From positions 375,001-439,000 of the forward strand of contig JAEMWC010000556.1 in NCBI GenBank assembly GCA_016490735.1: a stretch of DNA of 64,000 bases. Direction: 5' to 3'. The notes under the pieces are model-generated. The model ran no database searches. It saw nothing but the letters and a program-made list of their open reading frames with translations, and was not told where the DNA came from. This document shows, one piece after another, positions 36,090 through 47,069 of the stretch (the first letter of the stretch is position 1; each line of letters opens with the position of its first letter). Source of the DNA: Pachyseris speciosa (Eukaryota; Cnidaria; Anthozoa; Scleractinia; Pachyseridae). Made by a program: the position numbers and the translations under genes.

Positions 36090-36417
36090 ACAAATATTAG
36101 AATTTTTGAAATTATGGGATTTGTTGAGATTTACGAAAAGAGCAAGGTGAAAAATGCTAACTTGCCGAAAATCAGCATTTAAAGGCAAATTGGCTCTGAT
36201 TAGCACCGTTATGCTCTGCGGACTCCATACAAATCCTTCTAAATTTGACTCGTTTCGTAACGTTATCAACTAAGTAAAATTTAGAAGGATTTGTATGGAG
36301 TCAACAGAGCATAACGGTGCTAATATCTCGCTCTCAAACTGTAATAAAATGCTGATTTTTGGCAAGTAGGTCTTTTTATCATGTTCTTTTTGAATATCTG
36401 AACAAATCCAGAATTTC
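36090..36417. mobile_element. Foldback element with ~130-bp arms
   Basis: The inner arms share GCACCGTTATGCTCTG and ACTCCATACAAATCCTTCTA perfectly; the outer arms share AAAATCAGCATTT, GATTTGTT and GAAATT. The spacer is about 35 bp. It abuts the next element at 36421. Confidence 0.8.
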
Positions 36418-36420
36418 ACA

Positions 36421-36764
36421 GGTTGTTTACCATTTACCAAAAAAATCCGGAAATTTCGGTTGGGATGTAAATGGAAAGCCTATTTTGGTCTTCCCAAATG
36501 GAAAATTTCCGGGGAAAACGGAATTTCTTGAAAGGTAGTCCAAAATCCCCAAACGGAATTTCCAAATGGAAATGTGCGTTCCATTTGCTCATTTCTACCA
36601 GTTCCAGGGCTTTCGGCTTGGATCGCTCTGTAAACCTGACCGTTGGAAATGTCTGTATAAATGGAACACGCGCGTTCCGTGGAAATTTTCATTTGGGTAT
36701 GTGATGCGTACCATTTACTGCAACCGTCGACTAACCGGTTTTCCCGTGTAAATGGTAAACAACC
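36421..36764. mobile_element. MITE with GGTTGTTTACCATTTAC ends and ACA duplication
   Basis: The left terminus GGTTGTTTACCATTTAC and its reverse complement at the right are flanked on both sides by ACA (36418-36420, 36765-36767). The interior is rich in CCAAATGGAA-type words. Non-coding. The 3-bp duplication is suggestive of PIF/Harbinger, but ACA is not the usual TWA target. Confidence 0.75.
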
Positions 36765-37008
36765 ACAAATTTAGTTTTTGTGACGTCATCGCTTTCGTAC
36801 TCTATGGTACCAGGTAAATACCCTGACATGCACAGACGGAGCGAACCAGCTTTTAGTCTGGTCGAAATGACCACATGCAGCATTTCTGAACTTCTAGGTT
36901 TGTCAAGTGAACGAAGTGGGCATTACAGAAAGGTTTTGTTTCCCACTTTCCTGTTTCTGCTTGTGGTACTGTCATTACGTGAAGCCTATGCTGTTTCTTT
37001 CCAGTTGT

Positions 37009-38546
37009 TTAGGACCATGCTAGGCCCTTGTGTCTCACAGGAGACTGCGCACGCGTATTAGCAACTTTATCTCTTACTAAATTCTGGCTTTGGATTTGGT
37101 AAACTGGAACCGACTGAATGGAAGTATTTGGGACGCCTTCGTTCATATTTACGCTGTCTAAAACGGAACTCTTTGTCCCAGCATTCCCGTTTCCTTTCAC
37201 CCGACTAGCGCTAGACATTGGCTGTACGTCATTTCTTCGTATCCGAAGCATCTTCTTGAATGCAAGCTGGAACTGTGGATTCATGATGCCGTATATGAAG
37301 GGGTTTGCCAGACTGTTGCAGAACACAAAGTAGTAGGCAAAGAGATTAGCCCACCGTGGACTCGAGGATCCAAACACTTCAATGAAGCCGATTACTGAGA
37401 GAGGAGTCCAGCACGTCATGTAAACGCACACGACCACGAAAGAGGTCTTGAGGACCTTTTTCTCTGTTCGGTCATTTTTGGCCGTGGTAGCATCGACTTT
37501 TACATTTCTCTTAGACGCGTGTTCCTGCATCCTTTGAGCGCTGACTTTGACAGTTTTGTATATGGTGTAATAACACCATGATATGATCGCCGCTGAGGCG
37601 AAAATCGTCGTGGCGCACAAGAAAATAATGTAAGAGACGTCTGGTAGGTTCCAGACGCATGTGCAATCAGCGAAGAGCTCGTGATACTCAATCTTTCCCC
37701 ATCCATAGAGCTGTGGAGATATGACTGTTAGCGGACCCAGCCAGGAGATAATAATTAGAAGACAAGTTGTCTTCTTGGTTGAGAAGTACTTGAGGTACAA
37801 GCTGCGTCTGACAATGTTGAAGTAACGGTTGAAGGCAACCCCGGCCATTGTGAAGAGTGAACAGATTCCAAACAATAGCTGCGTCAAGCCAACCATCTGG
37901 CACGGGACGTGACCGAATACCCAGCTCCCGTAACGGAGGCTGATGATCCAGAAGGGCATATGAAGGGAAGCCATGAAGACGTCTGTGAAGGCCAGGTTCT
38001 CGATCAGCATGTTGGTGATGGTGTTTAGTCTCTGGTCGTAATGGATCGCAACGACTACCAGGGCATTTCCTGTGAAGAAGATAAATTAATACACTTTATT
38101 ACCCAGCTTTTCTAGGTATACCGGCATGCAGAAAGTAGGTTGATATACATGTACCTCTGCACGCCAACTTGACTAATTAATTGTGCCAACTTTTACAAGT
38201 TCGCCAAAAACTGACTATTGGTATTGAAAGCATTTTAGCCCACGCGCGGAAACGAAAACCCCGTGTTCACGTTTCTTTCAACCGGTAATGTCAACCGAAA
38301 CCCTTCAAAAGTAAAGAGAAACAACATAGTCATGAGTGACACCATTAATTGTTCTTCTTTCTTAGATTCCCAATAACGCCTGATAAGGATACTATCCTGA
38401 TAGCTTTATCTCCTATCCTCACCTGTAAATGCTACAAGGCAAATCAAAATGGCGACAGACACTTCGAACCATATTTGCACCTGTGTGCGGCCAAGAGGAT
38501 CCGACGCTGGATTGTCTGGGGCCGGGAGAGTGACGTTTTTGCTCAT
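37009..38546 (-). CDS. Class A (rhodopsin-like) GPCR, melatonin-receptor-like, two exons
   Basis: Seven-helix plasma-membrane receptor, 394 residues. Exon 1 is 38423-38546 and exon 2 is 37009-38069; GT-AG intron, phase 1. The N-terminus MSKNVTLP carries an N-glycosylation site. TM1 begins near IWFEVSVAILICLVAFTGN, with the GN motif across the splice. Further landmarks are ENLAFTD (TM2), the TM3 cysteine in VPCQMVG, FNRY where DRY is usual, ECL2 cysteines in CTCVW, FVVVCVYMTCWTPL (TM6 CWxP) and NPFIYGIMN (TM7 NPxxY). NRY and the TM6-TM7 pattern resemble melatonin receptors and the melatonin-like receptors that are expanded in cnidarians, but the ligand cannot be told from sequence alone. The C-terminal tail of about 75 residues is Ser/Thr-rich. 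Exon 1 provides the first ATG after the last in-frame stop. Confidence 0.9.
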
Positions 38547-41500
38547 TTCTCTTGGTAAGCAAAGAAACAAAAATTGAGCATGAATAAATGGAAGACAATT
38601 GAGTTAATTAACAAGAGGTAATGCTCACTATTTTTCTAACCTGATACCATAAAGAACAATTTTTGTCGTACACACGACGTTTCGTTCACCGGTTTTTAAG
38701 TAACGTTTAGTCCTCTTCTTTGCATTCCTGAAGGTGTCCTACTTACGGTACCAACCTAACGTGTCTACACTTTATTTTGCACCTTAAGCAGGAATCCTTG
38801 GACCAGTGTGAATGTTCCTAGTTTCACCTAAATTCAAGCGAACGTAGAGTGATCTCGCGTTATTATGTTAACGTATTTGCTTGTGGGTGAAACTTCACTG
38901 CACTATGCGTCTACGGAAGACGAAATCCTCAAGTGGCAAACAAATGACTAAATTTGAAGGGCGTTACTTTTAGAAGTCAAGTTAACGGTTTGTATATTTC
39001 GATCAATTAATTTTGGGATTTCCCTTTGTAGAAAAAAATCTAACTTTTTCATGTTTCCAAACTTAGGCAAATCTGTAATTAGTATAGCTTTGGCTTTTCG
39101 GATTTTAATCAGTGACGAACGATCGATCTTTATTTGCTTTTAAACAAAGTTGTTTCAACATGCACCTCTATAAGTTTTCTCAAGGTGTGTTAGTGGATGA
39201 CTCAGTTAGAGGTTTGCTAAAAATTCCATTACATATTACACGCCTATATCACTGAGTTTTTCCGAGATGGTAAACTTGGAAGGAAAAAACGCAGTAATTC
39301 GACGGCCTTTAGGCTGAATAGTACCGGAAACTTTCAGAAAAATAATGTTTGAAAATAGTTAGCCGGATATACAATGAGTTTACAACGCCTGTGTACTTTA
39401 ATTTCATCAAGCACGAAATTTAAAGCTTTTAACTTGAAAATAAAACTTAGCATCGACATCAAGCCACCATAACATAAGACAGTGTTCTCTTTTAAATAAA
39501 CAAGCAATTACTTGCAAGGTACGATTTGGAAAATTTAAGTCAACATTCTTGACACAAAATGGCGTCTTGATGAACAACGTATTAAAATCCTAATTTGAGC
39601 GTTCGGCATTTGAATTCTTAAAGGGAAAACATCAATTTCGTTCATTCCTTGTTTTTTTTCCGCTGGTCTGCATATCTTATGAAATATTTAGTCGCCAGTA
39701 CCTTTCTTGGTCTCTTACCCGGCTTGTCTATGGACGAGAATCGGTGAAGAATTAACTTTATGGCCTTCGCTTATCAGAACGCTATACCTTAGTTGCCTAT
39801 AGCTTTTCTAAATTGACTGAAGAGCTTAGTTTACTTTGTTCATTTCCTTACCTGTTCTTATGCAAAATTGCCAATGAACAAATATTTTTTGAAAGTTTTA
39901 TGTTCTTTGGGACCGGTAACTGAGAAAGCTTTGTCTTATAAACATTTTTCCAATAAGAATTACTCGGGATTTGGACATTTTCTCTGCGTCAACTTGTTAA
40001 GGCGAGGAATCAAGCCCGTGCAATTGTTTTTAATCCTTTGGAAAGGCTTTTGTAATTACACTGTCAAGGAAGCAGATTTCGTTTTTCTTCAAAAACCCTC
40101 TTCAAAACATAGGCCATTGTCACGGTATGAGCATCAAGTCACGGTTTTGTCCATTCCTTGTGGAAAATTGCGTTTTCAATATTTTGACTTGAGGCGAATG
40201 TCAGTTTTTTAACTAAGAGTTAAACATTCTTATCAAAAGCTTTCGCTATGGTAATCCAGGCATCTTCCATCTGTTTCTTTAAATTGAACCTGATTCTGAA
40301 TTTGTTTTGAAAGCTCTTCAATTCAAGTTGCAGTGACAGGTTAATTTTGCGGTCTAGCTGAAGCTCGTCAAGCTTTATGTTAAGGATTATCAAGGCTTTT
40401 TTCCTGCACACCAATTCCACTCTGAAATGGCCAAAATATCGCTTAAGTCCCGGCCCACTTCAGTTCAAAACTGAGCTGTATCTAATACCTCACAATAAAT
40501 CCGCCCAAAGCCAGAACGGATTAAATCGCGCTTTACAGCGTTAAATGAGGTAGAACTGAACTAATTGAGAATTTGTTAACTTGTTTTAAAGAAATCATAT
40601 CAACATACTGTTGGAAATTTGCACCTCAACCACATGATTATTGAAACCGTGATATAGATATCATCTAAGATGCGTGTTATTCTTCAACAACTAGTCCGAC
40701 GAAACTGTAATGTGGTTTTATGCTTAGTGGCTGTGGACAAAATCGTTACGAATCCTTCTCCACCGCAAGCTGATGAGCAGTACTTTCATGTAGAACTGGC
40801 CGTTTTATTACATTTTATTCCTAACTTGGCAATTACTGCCGGGAGTTACCTACTTTCAACAGGAGGCACTGGGTTCCTAATCGTTGCGCCGAATGGCCGG
40901 TTTGAATCTTCTTCTTGGTATGGGTGTCGGAGCTGTGCCGGGCAGGTAGAAGTTAGTTGTGGTCAGTGGAGAGGATCTGATTTGCGAGGGTCGGATACGT
41001 TCAGTTTTTCAAGCCTGGCAGTTCAGTAGGAGTGGAAGATTTATGAGACAGATTAATCACACCGTTCGATTACTTTTGAATGACATGTTAAGAAAAGGTT
41101 ATAAATCGCTCGCATATCAAGAATCTCACATTAGCTGGTTGATCTTGCGAAATGCATATCTTAGACGAACGAATTACCGTGACAGCCCGTTTGCAATAAC
41201 TATTCTTATTTCGCCTCACAAATTAAATTCGATGTCACCCTCGGCAAACAAAGAAAGCCAGGTGGTAATAAAAAATCGTGCTGGTTATTAAATTTTTCCC
41301 CTACAAGGTCCCCTTTCGCCGAGGCGCCACGCAGCTCTCGGAACAGTTCACAGGATTGGCTGACAATAAACAAACAACAGAAACAATGGACCCTAGCCCT
41401 GAAATAATGGAGCTGCGTGGTAAGAACCAAGAGAGTTACTGAGAGGTGCGTGGCATCTGCTTTCGCCAAAGACACACAGAGTGACAAAACCATTTCGCCA

Positions 41501-43256
41501 AGCAAAAGTTTGCTGAAGTCCAGGTGACGAGGAAAATGTCGCGTAACAATTCGATTTTAATTCAAGTAATTCTTTGCCCACTCTTAACTGAAAAGTGTCA
41601 ACAGGAATAGAACTGCCCAGTTGGCTGCGACCAATTTACTTTGCTTAAGATATACGCCGGTCGAAAGTGACCAACAGAAAGTCATCGACCAACAGAAGGT
41701 GATCGCCGGGAACAGATCTGTTCCGCTTCGAGTTTTTTTATTTACTTATTTCGAACCCGACATTGCCAATTGTTTGTCTATAATCCAACTTTCCGCTGTC
41801 AAAGGAAGAATTACCTCTGCGGCTCGTTGTAAATTTTTAATTATTAAATTTGCTTTCCACTTGAAAGCTTATAAAAGCAAATAAGCGCCATCAGTTTTCA
41901 TTGAATTCAATATTGATCGGTGTTGTCAGCGTTAATTACTCTTTTAAACCAGACGCTGTCATTTTATCGCTTTCAAGATAAATTGAATTTCTTGTGAAAG
42001 AAAGTCTGATAGATGTTAATCAAAACGTCTTTAACAAGCAGGAACTAAAAGCTAATAAAGGGATGCTTTTTTATTGAAATTTCAAACGACTGGTAAACTC
42101 ATTTTATTTTCAGTTAAACTATTACACCAGATCTCCTGTGTAAATTTCGTAATTTTTCACAACATTGATGAATTATTTGTAGGACTCTTTGTTTAGCTTT
42201 AGGTGCAGAACTTTTTCACAGAGATAACAGCTTTTGAACAGCATGGTAAGTTACCAAAATAAGAGGAAAGAAGTTTCAACTAAATTTGATCATAAAGGAC
42301 ACCATTTAACTCAGAAATCGAAACCTACCACTTTTCGTGGGGTCTTTACACGAAGAGGTCTTTATAATTTTGAAATCTGTCAGGGTTATTTCCCTAAGCT
42401 TAGTAAGTGAGCAAGAATTTCTTTTATTTACTTTTTACGAAAAAAAATGTCATGTATTGAAGCTCAAAGGTTTTGCTATCACTTAGCATTAGACCCTCAG
42501 ATGCGGCCCCCAGACCGTTCTTACCTAGAACCTGGAGGCACGAAATTAGGCTTCATACAATCTTTTGTTCACTTCGCACCAGTATCGGCATCAACTATGG
42601 GCATTTTTCATTGCAAAGGAGACCGACACTTTGGTGCTTAGCAACTACGGCATGATCGGGATGGAAGTGGGTGAGTCATTCGGCTTTGTAATCGTGGGAA
42701 TGATTAAAAACTGGCGGTTGGCGGGGGGTTCGATTTATTGAATCACGAGTATGATTACAGACCGAATTGGGGGGACAATATGTCCTCTTGTTGCTAATTA
42801 ATCAAATTTATGATTTACAAAACTCGACAAATAGAAAATTTAAATGTGGGAGGAAACTTTTTGGAGAATTCAAAGAAACTGATTTTTTTTATTTGCTATT
42901 TTGCATTGCAATATCCGCCAACTAAAACAAAATAAAATAAAATTAACTTTAACTTCTTCAGTTGCAGCTGTTTTCTTAAAGCGCACGCTATAACATATAG
43001 CACACTAGCCAGCAATAATTTAAGCATCCATACCGCCTATACGGCCCTATCATTGTGTAAATTATGGCTGTTGATAGCCAACCATATCAAGGGTTTGGTC
43101 ATAGTTATGATAAAGGTGGATCGAATTGAAAATATTTGAACAACATGGTTCCGGCTTGTCTCCACTCTAGCCATGTACTATTAAGTTACAGCAGTATAAC
43201 GTGGTGCTATCTTTATATCAGTTTGGAAGTATAATTGTGAGCGAGCGGGTAATGCA

Positions 43257-43475
43257 AATGAAAGCTACTGAGCTGTCCTTTCTAGTGGTGCTGCTAGTTG
43301 TGTTGTACAAAATGATTCTAACCTTTGAGTAGATGAGCGAAATCCCAAAATGTTAAACGAAATTCTGAAGATAGACCGTTTAAAGGAAAGCTACTGAATA
43401 ATACCTTCCTCCGGTTCTTGTTCGTTATGCTTTACAAGCTGGCTCTAACGTTTGAATCCTGTAGATAACACTGCT
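43257..43475 (+). repeat. Degenerate tandem repeat, two ~120-bp units
   Basis: GAAAGCTACTGAG(C/T)...TTGTTGTACAAAATGATTCTAACCTTTGAGT and GGAAAGCTACTGAAT...TATGCTTTACAAGCTGGCTCTAACGTTTGAATC are diverged versions of the same unit, 127 bp apart. It resembles a tandem family known to me from coral genomes. Confidence 0.5.
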
Positions 43476-44559
43476 AGTGCAACAAAATATAATTACAACT
43501 GTTTACGATACTGTCCATATCATAATACTGGTGCTGTTTATTTTTATGGTTCTAATTTAATTTTTGGGCTGAAAGCGCGTCCATTAAAACGCAAGCGTCT
43601 GATCAGAATTCTACTGATGTGATATGATGATATGATGTTGTACAAGGTAGTGTAACTATGGATGCTTAAGACGTACCCTTAGTCCAAGGCCACCTCGCTT
43701 GGCCCTGTTATCATGCTGTACCGGGAGGTTATTTCTTTGATTTTGCGGGTAAATTGAACCCCTTTGTGTGATCATTCAACGATGTTTTTTTGGCCGGTGA
43801 TTCTGTTTGAAGTGAGTCGAGCAAATGAAATGTTGCTTGGCAAATGAGTTGAATTTGAATTTGATCTTCAAGGGTGGTTTGTTAAGTTGGATTCGGCAGA
43901 GACTGTAATAGCGTTCGAGTGTTAGCGTTCGATGCTTTATCTTTCTCCAAAGTGTAAAAGTCAATAAAAAAGATATATATTGAATATCACCTGCATCGAC
44001 TGGAAGCCGTGGATCGTCAAAAACGGTAGTCAATTATTCTTAGCTCAGCCTCGCCCATGTAAACAGAACAACACATTCGTATTATTTGATTTTTTAAAGC
44101 TTATAGTTTTCCGAGTGATTAGCAAACACACCTGCTTTCTACCTGTTTGTTACCAAACTGGCATGGTATAAAAATGGTTATCGTGAGCCTTCTTGCTGTC
44201 GAATAGATGCAAAACCACATTAATTATGGATTGTTTCGCGACAGAATATCGTCTATTAGGGTACAATCTCCTATCTAGGATCCTGGCGATTGACTGCTAA
44301 GAAAAAAAGAGCTTTTTGTTGAAATATTAATATAATTTCAAAAGACAACTTGACATTTTTACTTCTCAAAACTTTCGTTTTCGGTGGGACACAAATGCCA
44401 CTGCGAACTGAGAAATCTTTCAGTTAGCAATTAAATTTCGGAAACTCAGATCAATGAAATTATTGCTTCAAGATCTGACAGTTCCCACCCAAAATGACAG
44501 TTGCAAATACACAGCTTATGAAAAGCAAACCATTATCATGACCGTGTTGAGGTTAACCT

Positions 44560-44780
44560 ATAATCGGCAAATGGTTAGACTTTCTAGTCTTCACGGATAA
44601 GGACGATAAACCGTAGGCCCCGTCTCACAGCACTCGTTCCTAATAATTTGTGGGACGTTAAAGACCCCACACACTGTTCGCAAAGAGTAGGGGACGTAGT
44701 TCCCGGTGGGTTGGCCTGATCTTTCATATATCACATCACATGCCGGTTACCACACATCTGAAGCGCATTTGATTATCACG
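44560..44780 (+). mobile_element. SINE-like interspersed repeat fragment
   Basis: Contains CTTCACGGATAAGGACGATA, CCCCGTCTCACAGCACTCG, TTTGTGGGACGTTAAAGA(C)CC, CGCAAAGAGTAGGG and GTAGTTCCCGGTG in an order I recognise from widespread anthozoan SINE-like repeats. The promoter-bearing head is not recognised, so it is probably 5'-truncated. Confidence 0.5.
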
Positions 44781-45792
44781 TCGTAGAAAATGCGCAATAC
44801 AAAGTCACAAACTGTTGTAAGGCCGCTGGCCGAATAATGTCTCGTTCTGGTTTCCTTGGTAAGTCCTTACCAAGTAAAAAAAAGAGCATTCATCTTTCTA
44901 TTCACTGACTGAGGGGCCTCAGCTGGCATGGAAAAAGTCGAGGTGGATTTATAATTTTGTGTGTATTGACAGAGTACTTAGTTTCTCGAGTGCGTGCACC
45001 AGGTTGTGGAAACAAAAAAGCCATTAAGGTCCCAACTAAACCGAAAATAACCAATTGCTCAATTTGGAAAAGACTAGGACCGAGTGGCTGTGCAAGCGAT
45101 TTTTGGGTTGCTGGGGTGGGGGGATGCGTATTGCGAAGAAACAATCGCCCCCCAACCCCCAAACAATCCCACAATCCCTCACGCGGGCACTCTAGACCCC
45201 AGTCATTCACGGCGAGCTGTTAGTGATGGTCCTTATAAGAGAATCATACAATTTTCATTTCGGCCAAAAAACAGCAACAACAAAACCCAAGTAAAGCTCG
45301 CCGTTGACGCGACAGGCTTTACGCAATGAAGTTCGGGTTTTATGTCAATTATCAGATTTTATTGGGTTGTCAGGGAATTAGAAAAAATGTAATAGCCTTT
45401 AGGTTTTTCAGTTGCAGTTTGAAACGATAAAACTTGGGACAATGTACTGAAGTAACTAAGTATAACATTGTGATTATGTATGTTCCTAAGTATAATTTTA
45501 TAATAAGACTAAAAAAAGATTTGATTGATTGAAGCTGTCGATGACATAGGATGAAATGTTTATTGAAATAAAAATGTAATCAACTTTTTAGTTTTGTTGA
45601 GGGGAACAAAGAATAAAAAGGGCAGCCGGATAAACAAAAAAAGAGGACAGATTATTAACCCAGTTGGCCACGCTGAATCTCACTGAGTATTTCAGTCACT
45701 AATGTGAAATCCGGCGCATATCACATACATAGTTAGTAAACAAAAGTTAATAGACTGCAAGGACGCTACTGATAAAGATTGGCTGGTAAATG

Positions 45793-46204
45793 CCGTCGAT
45801 TGCACCTACCCGTGAACGCACGTGCCCAAAACATGTTTTCACTTGACGTCAAATGTTTGCGTTTGAGGTGTCAAACTTTAAAGTTTGCTCGCCCAAAATG
45901 TGAAGTTTCAGCTAGTGTTTCACTACTTGTAGGGATATGTTTTTAGTCAACAAGAAAGGAAGAAATTATCAAAAAGGCGTCCTACTTTCAATATATATCA
46001 TAGATATCAGTGAACGGATAATTTTCGCTGACTTTCCTCAGATTTCTTGACTGCGTTGACAGTGAATTGAATCACGATAACACCGAAGGAACTTCACATT
46101 TGGGCGGGAAAACTTTGAAAGTTTGACACCTGAAACGCAGAAGTTTGACATCACGTGTAAACATGTTTTGGGCGCGTGCGTTCACGGGTAGATGCAATCG
46201 ACGG
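45793..46204. mobile_element. Foldback element with ~115-bp arms
   Basis: The left arm (45793-45910) and right arm (46087-46204) are inverted copies sharing CCGTCGATTGCA, TACCCGTGAACGCACG, GCCCAAAACATGTTT, GGTGTCAAACTTT and TGTGAAGTT. The spacer is about 175 bp. The ends begin directly with CCGTCGATTGC; no clear target duplication seen. Confidence 0.82.
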
Positions 46205-47069
46205 TAGCGACACAAGACACAAGAGCGACGAGATAGACTCCCATATCCCTCAAACAAAGCTTTATTGATTTTTTTTGCGAGTTTAAAACACTAAAATCAT
46301 CTAAACAACTCTAGGTTACTTTATTTTTATATTTGGCGACAATGCCTTAAGGCAGACTTTCCGGATCGTCAACTTGATGACCTATTTGAGAAAAAGAAAC
46401 CGAATTAGTAACTAGAGCCTTTCAGTTGTTGAGGGATGATGTCTAAAATCACTATCCTATATATAACTGGATTTGCAAATGCTACCTGCACTAAAGTAGT
46501 CGTTCCTCCTGCGTTTTTTTTTTTTTTTTTTTCGTTTAGCACTGTTTTTGCCTCTAAAGAATCCATTATCAAGACTAAGAATGTGACCATTGCCTTTCTC
46601 TCCTCTCCTTCTTCCCTTCTCCTTGCTCTATCTTTTTTCCTTCCCTTTCGGGCCCGTCGGACCCAAAAAGGTCGAGTTCTGGACCAATTCCGGTCAAATG
46701 GCTGCAATTTTGTGATAGGTAGGTGTTTGCAACTTAGATATAAATGCGTTATGGAATTTTAATTCGTAAAGGTTTTGTTGAAATATCGCTGATCGATTCG
46801 GAAAACAGCCAAGAAAGGGGGTAATTTTTCTCGAAAACGCCTAGGAAACAGAATAAGTAAATACCAAACTTTTTCCAAGTGGAACATTACAAGTTGGCTT
46901 GCTTTTTCTTACGATATTACTGCTTCTTGGTGGAGGATATTATGGCCACTTTTGACGAGGATATTTCAATTTTGAAAGTTTTTCCACGGCAAAGGAATAC
47001 CGCATAAAAGCCTCCTGAAGAGAAGCTAAAAAGCAAACTTTCTAGAAAGAAGCTGTCCAACTTACAGGC
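46205..47069. other. Intergenic, no gene
   Basis: AT-rich sequence with a poly-T run at 46516-46532. Opposing open frames at 46405-46762 are low-complexity and show no domain. The vWA gene's 3' UTR should lie at the right edge. Confidence 0.5.

Larger units (their letters stand above)
38547..45792. other. Gene-poor interval, nothing coding recognised
   Basis: Seven kilobases in which open frames (39868-40212, 40670-41029, 40959-41291, 44902-45210) show no domain, no family resemblance and no consistent splice partners. It includes a degenerate tandem array at 43257-43475 and a SINE-like copy at 44560-44780. Regulatory sequence for the GPCR may lie just upstream of 38546, but I see no decisive motif. 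Confidence 0.5.

Noticed and set aside
40670..41291. Overlapping open frames of 119 and 110 codons
   Set aside because: No domain, no splice-consistent extension, and unlike any protein I recognise.
44902..45329. Opposing ~80-100-codon frames on both strands
   Set aside because: Pro-rich low-complexity translations of C/A-rich DNA on both strands; no supporting signals.
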